DNA of 27,217 nucleotides. Source: DATKPA01 sp051955985 (GTDB lineage: Bacteria > Planctomycetota > Phycisphaerae > WQYP01). Both the position numbers and the translations under genes were made by a program. The DNA is taken from the NCBI GenBank assembly GCA_051955985.1, contig JBQCGD010000102.1:1-27217 (forward strand). The letters are read 5' to 3'. Positions 13,512 through 22,603 of the stretch are shown in pieces (position 1 is the first letter of the stretch; every line of letters begins with the position of its first letter). The notes under the pieces were generated by a model, which had not been told where the DNA came from, did not search any database, and saw only the letters and a program-made list of their open reading frames with translations.

Positions 13512-16508
13512 GTGAATTCCGCGATGTCCCGTTTCGCGTGGGTGAATGGATCGGCAGATTCGGCGTTGCTCCAGGCGCTGGCGCAGGCTGAACCGGCGCT
13601 TGCCCATTGCCGCGCGGGCGCTGCGCTGCGGGGCATTCTGGCCCAGTGGACGTATGGGGCCATCTGGTCGAGGCCGGAATGGACGATGGAAGCGTGGCGG
13701 GCGCAGCGCGTGCCGGTGTCGGTGCTGAGGTCGGCAGTGGATCCGAACGCGGCGGTATTGCCAAAGGTGGCGGGCCGGCTTGCGGAATCATCGGCCGGGG
13801 ACGTTTCGCTGATGGAAGCCTGCAGCGTGGCGGCCGAGGCGATGCGGGAATTGTCGGCGGTTGTTGGTCCGGTCGGTGGCCGACGTGTGACGCCGTCGAG
13901 CGGCATGACGTTTGAGCAGTGGCAGGGGTTGGGATTTTCCGGACACGATCACCTTGTTGAGTGGGCCAATGGGGTCCGGCGCACTCCTCCGGCACTGGTT
14001 CGCTCGCTGCTGTTGCACGGCAGCGCGGCCGATGGCCACGTGGCGCCGGGTTACAGCGATGTAGACATGCACGCCGTCATTGCGACGCCGCGCGATGCCT
14101 CGGGCCAGGATCTGTTCGCGACACTTGAGTGGCTCGTCGTCAACCAGTCGGTCCTCCATCGGTTCAATCCGTTTGCGCATCATGGCTTCATGCTGACGCT
14201 GGAAGCGGAATGCCGATTTCTTTCGGAGGCATCGCTTCCGTCGGCGCTTCTGCAACGGGGTGTCTGGATATTGCCGGCGGCCGGGGCGATGGAATATGTG
14301 CCGGACACGTTGGGCGCGGTGCGAGCGATCGCCGGGATGGAGATGGTGTTCGAGCAGCGGTTCCGGGAGGCCGTTTCGATCACGGGGCCCTTTGACGCGA
14401 TCTGGTGGACGTCTTCAGCCTTGTTGTTGCCGCTCCTGTTGTGGCAACTGATGAAGTGCGAAACGCTTTACAAACCGGAAGGGATCGCGCGGTGCGGCGA
14501 AATTCTCTCGCCCGGCGCGGTCGATGTGATCCATCAGCTTGAGGCGATCCGTGCGCGCATCGGAAAATGGATCGAGCAGCACCCGCAGGTGTTCCGCGAA
14601 GAGTCCTGGCCGGGCGCGGCCCTGCACCGGGCACGGAAAGTGATGTTTACCGAGGCGGACCGCGCGGACCTGGGCATCACCGACGATCTTGTGCGGCGCG
14701 GTGAAGCGTTGTGGGAAGAAGTCGCACACACAGCGCTCCGCTTCGTCGAGGGGAAAGCGGAGTCGGGGTTCGCATCGCGAGCGGAGAAATTTTTCTTCGC
14801 GTGGCCAGCGCACGTTTCCGAAATTCCGCGCCCGGTGGCGCTTTCCGCGTATGAAAATGCGCGGGAGAAATTTCTCACCCGTGCGGCCGCGGAGCCAAGC
14901 GTGCGGGCGGTTTACGAATTCGGCAAGATCGGATCGGCGGGGCTGTCGGATCTGGACTTTCTGCTGGTGATGGCGCCTGGCGCGGGAGGAACACCGCCCG
15001 CGCTGCAGTTATGCAATTTGCCGCCGGAGATCGCCGACATCATGGGCCATGACGCGATCACCATTTCCGAAGAGGCGGTGAATCATTTTCCGGTGGTGTT
15101 TCCGCTGTTCGAATCGCGGCAACTCTCGGGCGCCGCGCGCCCGCTTCCCTCCACCTTCTCGCTGCCGCGGCAGACCGTTGCCCCGATGCTGACGCGGCTG
15201 ACGGCGGTGAAATACCCGAACGATATTGCGTGGCTCTGCAGGCAGCCGAAGGTGCGATGGAAAACGCTGCTCGCCTATCTCAACAGTTTCCGTCATGTCC
15301 AGGAGTGCCTCGCTTTCCTGGGAATCCCCTCACCGGAGCGGGTGAATCGTTGCGTCGCGATGAACCAGGAGATTCGCAAGCACTTTGCGACGGAGGGCAC
15401 GGCCACGCGCGGCGATCTGCGGAATGCGCTTCTCGACATGCTGCATGCCAGCGTCGATGTGCTCTTCGCCCTGGAAAACTGGTGGAGGACGGAGCAACCG
15501 CTGCTGGGCATCGCGACCGATCCGGCAGATCCAGAGGCCTATCGCACGGCTCTTCTTGAAAGTATTGCCGGTTCGTCGACACCGCCGCCGCATCCGCCGG
15601 CAATCCGCGCGGTACTGCGGCGGTGCGGAATGATGGAAGACAACACGGCGAGTCTCTATCCGCAGAGCGCTGAGGCGGATCGGTTTCATCAGGCATTCGA
15701 TGAGTACCTGGCGAGCGTCCGTGCGTTTGTCGCCATCGAAACGGCGGCCGATCGGACACCGAGCCCCTACATTTTCGGCCCGATTCCCCTGCGGGCGCCC
15801 GAGTATCCCGAGCCGGTCCGCCTGGCGGCGGTTGAGGAGCTGGCGAATCCCGCGATGGAGGAATTCCTGCTCCACCTGAACGCCTTCGCCGCGGAGCATG
15901 GGCTCCGGATGATGACGAACTGGTCGAAGGCATGGGAATACCCATGGATCTGGCTGAATGGATTGCGCACGCTGTCGGCAGGCCAGACGCTGGTGGACCT
16001 CGGCTCAGAACTTTCGCCCGTGCCGTGGTTCCTGGCCACGCGCGGCATCAAGTGCATCCTGATCGAAGCCGACCCGCAGTTTGAGCCGCTGTGGGAGTCG
16101 TTGCGTTCGAAGCTCGGGGTTGATGTGGAGTGGCGGTTTGTGAATTCGGAGGTACTTCCGCTGCCCGATGCGAGCGCCGATGCGCTGACCAGCTTTTCCG
16201 TCATCGAGCACCAGCCCGACAAGCGGCGGGCGGTCGATGAAATCGTGCGCGTGCTGAAACCGGGGGGGATGTTCGGCGTCTCGTTCGACATCTGCGAGCC
16301 GGAGCTCGGCATGACGTTCCCCGCGTGGAACGGCCGGGCGCTCACGCTTCAGGAATTCGAGGAGACCCTGTGGCGGCACCCGGCGTTCGGGAAGCAGCAC
16401 GCACCCGCGTGGAACCGGGAGGACATGGCGGCCTTCAAAGAGTGGCACCTTCGCAGTGCCGCCCACCACAACTACGTTGTCGGCGCCACGGTGCTGCGCA
16501 AGCGCTGA
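13512..16508 (+). CDS. Fusion protein: two nucleotidyltransferase-like regions and a class I SAM methyltransferase
   Basis: I do not recognise this 998-residue protein as a named family, but three parts can be read. Near residues 169-185 LLHGSAADGHVAPGYSDVD matches the nucleotidyltransferase-fold pattern GS...SDxD, with two acidic residues for metal. Near 465-485 a second copy appears as FGKIGSAGLSDLDFLL. Long helical stretches follow each. Residues about 825-970 form a class I SAM methyltransferase: LVDLGSELSPVPWFLA (SAM loop), CILIEADPQFE (acidic strand end), then SFSVIEHQPD and VRVLKPGGMFGVS. No membrane segment or signal peptide is evident. The GTG at 13512 is preferred because GGAGG (13503-13507) sits four bases ahead; ATG 13524 is the alternative. 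Its position after a Wzt-like ATPase suggests a role in capping or decorating an exported glycan, which is inference. Confidence 0.75.
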   Translation: MNSAMSRFAWVNGSADSALLQALAQAEPALAHCRAGAALRGILAQWTYGAIWSRPEWTMEAWRAQRVPVSVLRSAVDPNAAVLPKVAGRLAESSAGDVSLMEACSVAAEAMRELSAVVGPVGGRRVTPSSGMTFEQWQGLGFSGHDHLVEWANGVRRTPPALVRSLLLHGSAADGHVAPGYSDVDMHAVIATPRDASGQDLFATLEWLVVNQSVLHRFNPFAHHGFMLTLEAECRFLSEASLPSALLQRGVWILPAAGAMEYVPDTLGAVRAIAGMEMVFEQRFREAVSITGPFDAIWWTSSALLLPLLLWQLMKCETLYKPEGIARCGEILSPGAVDVIHQLEAIRARIGKWIEQHPQVFREESWPGAALHRARKVMFTEADRADLGITDDLVRRGEALWEEVAHTALRFVEGKAESGFASRAEKFFFAWPAHVSEIPRPVALSAYENAREKFLTRAAAEPSVRAVYEFGKIGSAGLSDLDFLLVMAPGAGGTPPALQLCNLPPEIADIMGHDAITISEEAVNHFPVVFPLFESRQLSGAARPLPSTFSLPRQTVAPMLTRLTAVKYPNDIAWLCRQPKVRWKTLLAYLNSFRHVQECLAFLGIPSPERVNRCVAMNQEIRKHFATEGTATRGDLRNALLDMLHASVDVLFALENWWRTEQPLLGIATDPADPEAYRTALLESIAGSSTPPPHPPAIRAVLRRCGMMEDNTASLYPQSAEADRFHQAFDEYLASVRAFVAIETAADRTPSPYIFGPIPLRAPEYPEPVRLAAVEELANPAMEEFLLHLNAFAAEHGLRMMTNWSKAWEYPWIWLNGLRTLSAGQTLVDLGSELSPVPWFLATRGIKCILIEADPQFEPLWESLRSKLGVDVEWRFVNSEVLPLPDASADALTSFSVIEHQPDKRRAVDEIVRVLKPGGMFGVSFDICEPELGMTFPAWNGRALTLQEFEETLWRHPAFGKQHAPAWNREDMAAFKEWHLRSAAHHNYVVGATVLRKR

Positions 16509-16532
16509 CGCGAGCGACTTCCGCACGGCAGT

Positions 16533-19500
16533 TTACGGCGATGCTTGCTTCTTCTTCGGCAACAGGTTTCGCAGGGGGGAGGCGATGGAGCTCAAGGGGA
16601 CTGGCGTGATCTTCGGGTTGTCGATCGTGCCTGTGACTGCGAGTTGCAGCAACTGGGCGCGAATCTCGTTGACGAGGGAGGAGATGAGGGGGAGCTTGAG
16701 CTCGTTGGGGGATTCGGTCACGAAGTTGAGGTCGAGGGCCTTGTCGGCGAGGGACATCGTGCCGGCGCCGGCGAGGTTGATCGTCGGGCTCTCGAGCAGG
16801 ATTTTCTCGAACGTCACCTTGTTGTCACGCAGGTAGTAGCTCATCGCCGCCTGATCGAACGCCCGGGCGACGGGGAGGCGCAGGGTGACGAGTTGCATGA
16901 GGCCCATGGCGAGGGGGACGTTGTAGATTTTGCCGTCGTGGATGATGAGTTCGCCGCGTCCGGTGCGGTCCGGGTGCGGGCCGAAGGTCTGTTGCACGGC
17001 GAGGGTGGCGGAGACGCGGCCGTCGCCGATGCGCTTGCGCTCGTCCTCGGTCGCCGTTTTGGGAAGGAGAAGGCGGGAGAGGTCGGCATCGTGGAGCATG
17101 AGCGTGGCGTCGTAACCGGCCTGGGTGGGGTGATCGCCGCCGGTGCCGAAGCGGACGGTCATGTTTCCCTGGGTGACGCCGCCGGCCACTTTGCCGTCGA
17201 TATCGCTGATATGCAGGGTCTGGTCTTTCGAGGACATGGCGACGGCGGCCTGGAGGGTGTCGAGGGTCTTTCCGGAAAAGCTGACGTTCGCCCCGTTGAT
17301 CATGCCGGTGAAATCAAATACGCCGCCGTTCCATGTTCCGTTCGACGTCAGGCCGACGCGATCCGCCTCGATGTTCAGCGCACCATCCATGGCGAAATTG
17401 CGGGCGGCGAGTTCGGCATCGAAGGTCCACGGCTTGCCTGAAGCGGCCCGCTGCAGGGTATCGACGTTCAGTCGGAACTGGCCGCTGGTCTTGTGGTCGG
17501 TGAGGAATTTGGAAAAATCTCCCGGGAGCTTGGCCAGCCAGGGCGTGGCGAGGCCATCGGAGGTCGCACTCGCGCGAAGGTCGCATTCTCCTGTATCGAT
17601 GTGGTAGGTGCCGTCGCAGCTCAGGGCCAGCGGCCCGGAGTTCGCCGTGAGCTGCTGGAACGCGACCCTTCCGGGGGCCAGGAGAATGCGCCCCTGGATG
17701 TCGTCAATGGAAGCGGGCCAATCGGCGTGCGAGATGGAGAGGGCTTTGGGAACGAGGGTGCAGGAGTAATCATCAATGGCGAAAGCGGGAGCGGGAGAAG
17801 GCGCGGGCATGGTTGCGGCGACGTCGGGCGCGGTCGTCGGCGTGCCCGCCGCCGGAGTTCCGGCATGAAGAACAGCATTCGCATCGACATCGACCTTGCC
17901 CTGCACGTTGTATGCGTTCCAGGCGTTGCGAATTCCGTCCGGCAGGAACGTGGGCGCCGGCCGGGGGACGACCACGTCGCGGCCGTGAGCAGCGAGTTGC
18001 AGATGCGCGCTGGGCTGGGCGAGTTCGACGGCGCCGTTCGCCGACAGATGCAGATTGTTGAGGATCCGTCCCGTGGCGGACTGGAGGTCCAGGTGCGTTC
18101 CGGAGAGGTGGGCGTCGGCATCCACATCGCGGAGGTCGAGCGCCCCGTCATGGGATCGCACCGACACCTGGCGAAGCGTCACGTTGCCGGCCACATCCAG
18201 CGGGGCTCTTTCGCCATTTGGATCCTCGACGGGTTTCCGCTGAAAGATGCCGTCAAAACCGCAGCGTCCGGAGAAATCCAGGTTCCTGATCTTGTCGGTG
18301 TACTCCTCGGGAATGGCATTGAGGAGGGAAATGTCCAGGGGCACATCGGCGGTCGCATGGAGTTCCGGCATGAGGTTGCGCACATCTCCGCCGGGATGGC
18401 GGATGATGCCGTTGAACCGGATCACGCCGGAGTGATCGCCGCCGGTGGTGATCTGAAAGTTGTTGACGTAGGACTGGTCTGCCGTGAGGACGAGTTGGCC
18501 GTGGGCGTGGGAGAACCGGTACGGAAAGGCCTTGGCGTATCCGAAGCCGTCGGTGAGCGTCAGGTCGACGTGCACATCCGGCGCCCCTGCGTTGCCGGCG
18601 GCGCGTTTGACGACGCAATCAAACTTGCCGCGGGCCTGCAAGACGAACTGATCCCAGATGGCCTTGAAATCGCCGGGGAGGCAGGCGGCGAGGCGGTCGT
18701 CGAAGACGGAGTCATCGGACCAGACGCGGAAATTGATTTCCTTGTTCGCGGGGGTGGTGCCCGTGGTGCCCTGGATGTGAATCACGTTTTCGTCGGCATG
18801 GGCGATCACGTCGTCGAAAGTCACGGTGTTTTCGTTGAAGCGGACGTGTCCCTTGACGTGGTCGAGCGGGTAGGGGAACGGGCCGAAGCGCATCCGCGCA
18901 TCATCGCAGAAAATATTGCCGTCGAGGTGGATATCGCGCGTGCCGCCGATGCGGTTCACGCCGATCGAGACATCAAATTTTCCGTGCGGGGCGATGCGTT
19001 GAATGAGGTCCTGGCTGTCGGGGAAGGCCAGGAACAGGGGCGGATAATCTTCGCCAAGATTGGCGTCCGGAAAACGGATGTGCAGGTCGAAGGGGGAATC
19101 GGGAGCCGCTCCGGCGATGGCGCCGACCGCCTCGAAATCGTAACCCAGCAGGCGGCCGCGGATGTTGGCCTCAACGCTCGCCTTGCTCACGCCGAAGCGC
19201 AGGGAGCCGCGGATGTCGGAGAGATTCACCGGATACGAAGGTCCATTCGGGCGCGGCGAGGCGAGCATCTGCATGGAGACGCGGTCGAGATCCGCACCGA
19301 TGACCGGCCCGGCATCGTTGTCGAAGCTGACCCAGAGCTGGGAAAAGCGGCCTTCCAGGTGGTGCTCGCTCCACCATTCGCGTACCTGCCGGGGAAGCAC
19401 ATCCCGCAGGGCATCCGACAACACGATATCCTGTGCGACCGCGGTAAAGCGATTGTTGCCGATATCCCACGTTCCCGTGACGTTCACCAGCGCGTTCCCC

Positions 19501-20216
19501 ACAGGCGACTTCGCATTGCCGGAACCCTGGCCTGGTTGCTGCGTGAACTGGAAGCGATAGGTGGAAGGGTCTGCCGGGGTGGGTGTGAACTGGCCGTCGA
19601 TGATGGCATAGGCGGTCTGCGTCAGGCGGTTGTTGGCGAATTCCCCCCATTGGACGCGTGCGTCCCGGAGGATCAGGACGGGCAGGGCGATGGGCTTCGC
19701 GGGTGCGGTTGTCATCGGCCGCGTGGCGGCGCCTTTTTTGCGAAGCATCTCGTAGTTCCAGTGATCGGCCTGCCGGTCTTCGATGAGGTAAAGGGTCGGG
19801 CGGATGGCGGTGAGCTGCGTGGCGCGGAGCTGGCCGGCGAAAAGGCTGAGCCAGTCGAAGCGGGCTTCAATCTGATCAGCGGAAAAGAGAGGAAGCGGGT
19901 GGCCGCTCGAGGCGGGATCGGTCTGGACGCGGACATCGGAAAGCAGGAGCGTGCCGGAGAGGGAGAGGTGGCCGGTGGTGACAGCCACATGGCCACCGAG
20001 GACGTTGGAGAGGAGCGTTTCCGCCATGCGGCTGATGCGTGCCGGGCGCGTCACATACCAGACGCCGGCGAACAGGAGAATGAGAAGGGCGAGGGTGCCG
20101 AGGCTGGTGAGGCGTCGGAAGGGGCTGATGAAGGCGGCGCGGGGCGCGCGGCTGGCGTAACCGCAGGAGCGGTTTTTCCACCAGTGGGCAGGGTTTCCGC
20201 GGACATAGGCGGGCAT
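16533..20216 (-). CDS. AsmA-like / DUF3971-type envelope protein with one N-terminal membrane anchor
   Basis: The 1227-residue product has a single strongly hydrophobic segment at residues 38-57 (TLALLILLFAGVWYV inside it) preceded by arginines, so its bulk should lie outside the cytoplasmic membrane. The start of the exported part (SRMAETLLSNVLGGHVAV and VRVQTDPASSG) and the end (about 1050-1215, including GRGELIIHDGKIYNVPLAMGL and MSLADKALDLNFVTES) resemble AsmA-like proteins. That superfamily includes TamB and YhdP, elongated beta proteins implicated in moving lipids or maintaining the outer membrane. The middle is repetitive beta-rich sequence without recognised catalytic motifs. The gene begins 34 bases after the GT39-like gene and probably shares its transcript. 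No good Shine-Dalgarno site precedes the ATG. The exact subfamily is uncertain. Confidence 0.7.
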   Translation of the reverse strand: MPAYVRGNPAHWWKNRSCGYASRAPRAAFISPFRRLTSLGTLALLILLFAGVWYVTRPARISRMAETLLSNVLGGHVAVTTGHLSLSGTLLLSDVRVQTDPASSGHPLPLFSADQIEARFDWLSLFAGQLRATQLTAIRPTLYLIEDRQADHWNYEMLRKKGAATRPMTTAPAKPIALPVLILRDARVQWGEFANNRLTQTAYAIIDGQFTPTPADPSTYRFQFTQQPGQGSGNAKSPVGNALVNVTGTWDIGNNRFTAVAQDIVLSDALRDVLPRQVREWWSEHHLEGRFSQLWVSFDNDAGPVIGADLDRVSMQMLASPRPNGPSYPVNLSDIRGSLRFGVSKASVEANIRGRLLGYDFEAVGAIAGAAPDSPFDLHIRFPDANLGEDYPPLFLAFPDSQDLIQRIAPHGKFDVSIGVNRIGGTRDIHLDGNIFCDDARMRFGPFPYPLDHVKGHVRFNENTVTFDDVIAHADENVIHIQGTTGTTPANKEINFRVWSDDSVFDDRLAACLPGDFKAIWDQFVLQARGKFDCVVKRAAGNAGAPDVHVDLTLTDGFGYAKAFPYRFSHAHGQLVLTADQSYVNNFQITTGGDHSGVIRFNGIIRHPGGDVRNLMPELHATADVPLDISLLNAIPEEYTDKIRNLDFSGRCGFDGIFQRKPVEDPNGERAPLDVAGNVTLRQVSVRSHDGALDLRDVDADAHLSGTHLDLQSATGRILNNLHLSANGAVELAQPSAHLQLAAHGRDVVVPRPAPTFLPDGIRNAWNAYNVQGKVDVDANAVLHAGTPAAGTPTTAPDVAATMPAPSPAPAFAIDDYSCTLVPKALSISHADWPASIDDIQGRILLAPGRVAFQQLTANSGPLALSCDGTYHIDTGECDLRASATSDGLATPWLAKLPGDFSKFLTDHKTSGQFRLNVDTLQRAASGKPWTFDAELAARNFAMDGALNIEADRVGLTSNGTWNGGVFDFTGMINGANVSFSGKTLDTLQAAVAMSSKDQTLHISDIDGKVAGGVTQGNMTVRFGTGGDHPTQAGYDATLMLHDADLSRLLLPKTATEDERKRIGDGRVSATLAVQQTFGPHPDRTGRGELIIHDGKIYNVPLAMGLMQLVTLRLPVARAFDQAAMSYYLRDNKVTFEKILLESPTINLAGAGTMSLADKALDLNFVTESPNELKLPLISSLVNEIRAQLLQLAVTGTIDNPKITPVPLSSIASPLRNLLPKKKQASP

Positions 20217-20250
20217 CAGGCACCAGGGACAGCACGTCGCGCAACAGTCG

Positions 20251-21504
20251 TTAGACCGTTAACTCTGCTGGACGTTTGCGGCGACGCACGCGTTCGATGA
20301 GTTCCGCGACGGCCGCGCCCGCGAAAATGGCCAGCACGGGCATCAGCGGCACACGATATCGGACGGAACCGAGGAACAATGAGTGTACCGCGGTGAAGTA
20401 CCCCACGGGAATCAACAGCAGTATTTTCACGCCCGGCGGAAAGCGCACCAGCAGCACTCCGACCAGCGACAGCAGAAAAAACGGCAGGTACCACGCGCCG
20501 ATCACCAGTTGCAGGCGCGGGTTCTGGAATTCGGACGCGTTCAGCCAGGGCGACCAGGTCCTTCCCGCTTTTTTGAACGCGAGGCGCGCGATGCGAACCG
20601 GGTCCGTTCGGACGTAATGCCAGGCGCGCCGGTTCCATTCGTCATTCCGCTGTGCTTCGTTGAGTCCGCGCATGTCCGCGGGGAGGGTGATGATGTCCTG
20701 CTTTGGCGAACCGTCGGCGTCGGGGTACACCGCTTCGTAGAGGGAGATTCCTTCGAGGGTGGTCAGCCGGAAGAAGCCGGTGTGGAAGATCGAGAAATTC
20801 CGCGTCTGCCACGGGAGGAGCGTCACGAAGACGATGACGACGGCCAGAACGCTGCCAATTACGTGCGGAAGGATCGATCGACCGGGCTCTCCCGCTGGCC
20901 GCGCTCGGCGCCGCCAGCTGATCTGATACAACGTCCATGCTGCGACGGGAACGATGCACCAGAGGACCGAAGCCCTCATGTAGACAGCCGCCCCCCAGAC
21001 GAAGCCCAGCAGCAGCCACTTGCCGAAGCTGGGGCGCTCCATCAATCGCAGCAGCAGCCATAATCCGAAGAGAAACAGCAGGGTGAAGGGCATTTCGGAC
21101 AGGAAGGCGGCCGAGAACCCGATGGAAAGCGGATCGCAACTGGCCAGGATGGCAGCGCAAAGAGCGGCGGTGGCGCCGATGCGGCGGGCAATGGCGTAGA
21201 CCAACCAGATCGTTCCCGCCGAGAGCAGCGACTGAACCACCAGCACTGCCTTGATGGAAGTGCCGAAGAGGAAATAGACGCCCGCGGCGAAGAGGGGATA
21301 GCCGGGCATTCGGCTGGCGAGGAGCCCGTTCGTTTCGTACGCCTCGCCGTGGACAATGGCCTTGGCGAGAAGATCGTAGTCCACGGAGTCCGGGAAGAGG
21401 AACGGGTGCGCCAGCGACAGAAGCAGGCGAAGCATCACCGCGAACCCAATCAGGAACAGCAGCCATCGCTGCGAGCGTCGGGCGATCAGGTCCGGCTGCG
21501 TCAT
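20251..21504 (-). CDS. GT39/PMT-like membrane glycosyltransferase (ArnT-type fold)
   Basis: The 417-residue product is a polytopic membrane protein with about ten hydrophobic segments, of the GT-C fold used by PMT, ArnT and related enzymes that take sugars from polyprenyl-phosphate donors. The first extracytoplasmic loop contains FPDSVDYDLLAKAIVHG, where Asp39 is in the place of the conserved catalytic acidic residue, followed by LASRMPGYPLFAAGVYFLFG, a typical motif of the family. Near the C-terminus SVRYRVPLMPVLAIFAGAA is also family-typical. The sugar and the acceptor (protein or lipid) are unknown. Its ATG overlaps the tilS stop by four bases (21501-21504), indicating translational coupling, and the AsmA-like gene follows after 34 bases. 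Confidence 0.8.
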   Translation of the reverse strand: MTQPDLIARRSQRWLLFLIGFAVMLRLLLSLAHPFLFPDSVDYDLLAKAIVHGEAYETNGLLASRMPGYPLFAAGVYFLFGTSIKAVLVVQSLLSAGTIWLVYAIARRIGATAALCAAILASCDPLSIGFSAAFLSEMPFTLLFLFGLWLLLRLMERPSFGKWLLLGFVWGAAVYMRASVLWCIVPVAAWTLYQISWRRRARPAGEPGRSILPHVIGSVLAVVIVFVTLLPWQTRNFSIFHTGFFRLTTLEGISLYEAVYPDADGSPKQDIITLPADMRGLNEAQRNDEWNRRAWHYVRTDPVRIARLAFKKAGRTWSPWLNASEFQNPRLQLVIGAWYLPFFLLSLVGVLLVRFPPGVKILLLIPVGYFTAVHSLFLGSVRYRVPLMPVLAIFAGAAVAELIERVRRRKRPAELTV

Positions 21505-22499
21505 CGGGATTTCTCCACCCGGACGACGCCTCCGCCGGCGCGCAACAGCAACCCTCGCCCCAATTGAATGGATTTCCCGCCGGCGGACGCCTGCACGATG
21601 CGCACCGCTTCGCGCGTTCGTTCAAAATCCGTCGTCTCGGTCGAGCCTCCCATGTGGAGGAGGATCTGGCGCATCAGTTCGGCGCACACGATCGGCGGGG
21701 CGAGTTGCAGGAGGTTCCGCTGCAGTTCGATCCTGGCGGCGGTGATCGCGATGACGGCTTCGTTGAGCAGATCGAAGGCGAGGCTTTCGAGCAGGTCCTG
21801 CGTTTCGCCTGCGATCTGCGCCGTGCGGCCGATGGCGTCGACGGCGGCGGGGGCGAGGTGCTCGAGCACGGGCATGAGCTGCCCGCGCACGCGGTTCCGC
21901 AGGTAGGCGTCGCTCGCATTGGATTCATCTTCCCGCCACGGCTGCTGCACATCGGCGAGATATTTGCGGAGCGCCGCGCGCCGGATTTTCAGCAACGGGC
22001 GGACGATCGGCACTTTCAACATCGGCGTGATTTCCGCCATGCCGGCAAGGCCGTCGAGACCCGCGCCGCGCACCAGCCGCAGCAGCACGGTCTCCGCCTG
22101 GTCGTCCGCATGGTGCCCCAACACCATGGCGTCGCATTTCTTCTGGACTGCCATTTTTTCGAGTGCCGCAAGCCGGGCGGTGCGGGCGAGGGCTTCGCTG
22201 GTCTTGCGGCCGAGTCGCAGTTTCTTTTGGATGCAGGGAATCGCGAAGGACTTGGCGAGGCTCTTCACAAAGCGTGCGTCGTCCGTGCTTGTCTTGCCGC
22301 GAATTCCATGGTCGACATGACCCACCAGCAGCCGCCATTGCCAGTGATCCGACTGGTTGATCACGTGCAGCAACCGCAGAAGCGCCACGGAATCGGCGCC
22401 GCCGCTCACGGCGACGAGGAGCCGGGCGCGCGGCGGAAGCAGCTCGCTGCGGTGCAGGTGCTGATCGAGTTGCTGAATGAGACCCCGAGGTGGTGGCAT
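21501..22499 (-). CDS. tilS: tRNA(Ile)-lysidine synthetase
   Basis: TilS converts C34 in the anticodon of tRNA-Ile(CAU) to lysidine, changing the tRNA from methionine to isoleucine decoding; it is normally essential. The 332-residue cytoplasmic product has the PP-loop SGGADS at 32-37 (LLVAVSGGADSVALLRLL), followed by GHVDHGIRG and VLGHHADDQAETVLLRLVRGAG, all characteristic. RNRVRGQLMPVLEHL is the family's RN-R-ELLP segment. It is shorter than the roughly 430-residue E. coli enzyme, so the C-terminal tRNA-binding part is reduced or absent, which is common outside proteobacteria. It is the first gene of a leftward operon, overlapping the GT39-like gene by four bases. I found no strong promoter in the 104 bases shared with the divergent lipoprotein gene. 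Confidence 0.93.
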   Translation of the reverse strand: MPPPRGLIQQLDQHLHRSELLPPRARLLVAVSGGADSVALLRLLHVINQSDHWQWRLLVGHVDHGIRGKTSTDDARFVKSLAKSFAIPCIQKKLRLGRKTSEALARTARLAALEKMAVQKKCDAMVLGHHADDQAETVLLRLVRGAGLDGLAGMAEITPMLKVPIVRPLLKIRRAALRKYLADVQQPWREDESNASDAYLRNRVRGQLMPVLEHLAPAAVDAIGRTAQIAGETQDLLESLAFDLLNEAVIAITAARIELQRNLLQLAPPIVCAELMRQILLHMGGSTETTDFERTREAVRIVQASAGGKSIQLGRGLLLRAGGGVVRVEKSR

Positions 22500-22603
22500 A
22501 CCGGCATGGTAACGGGCGCGGCGAAATATGGGGAGCGCCGGCGCGTTGGAGTGAGGTGAGCTTCTTCCCGACTTCCGATTGAGGCTCCTTCTGCGGAGGT
22601 GCT

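Noticed and set aside
17493..20300. 935-codon open frame on the + strand
   Set aside because: It lies antisense to the AsmA-like gene, has Gly/Val/Asp-rich composition without any family motif, and results from the few stop codons in the complement of GC-rich coding sequence.
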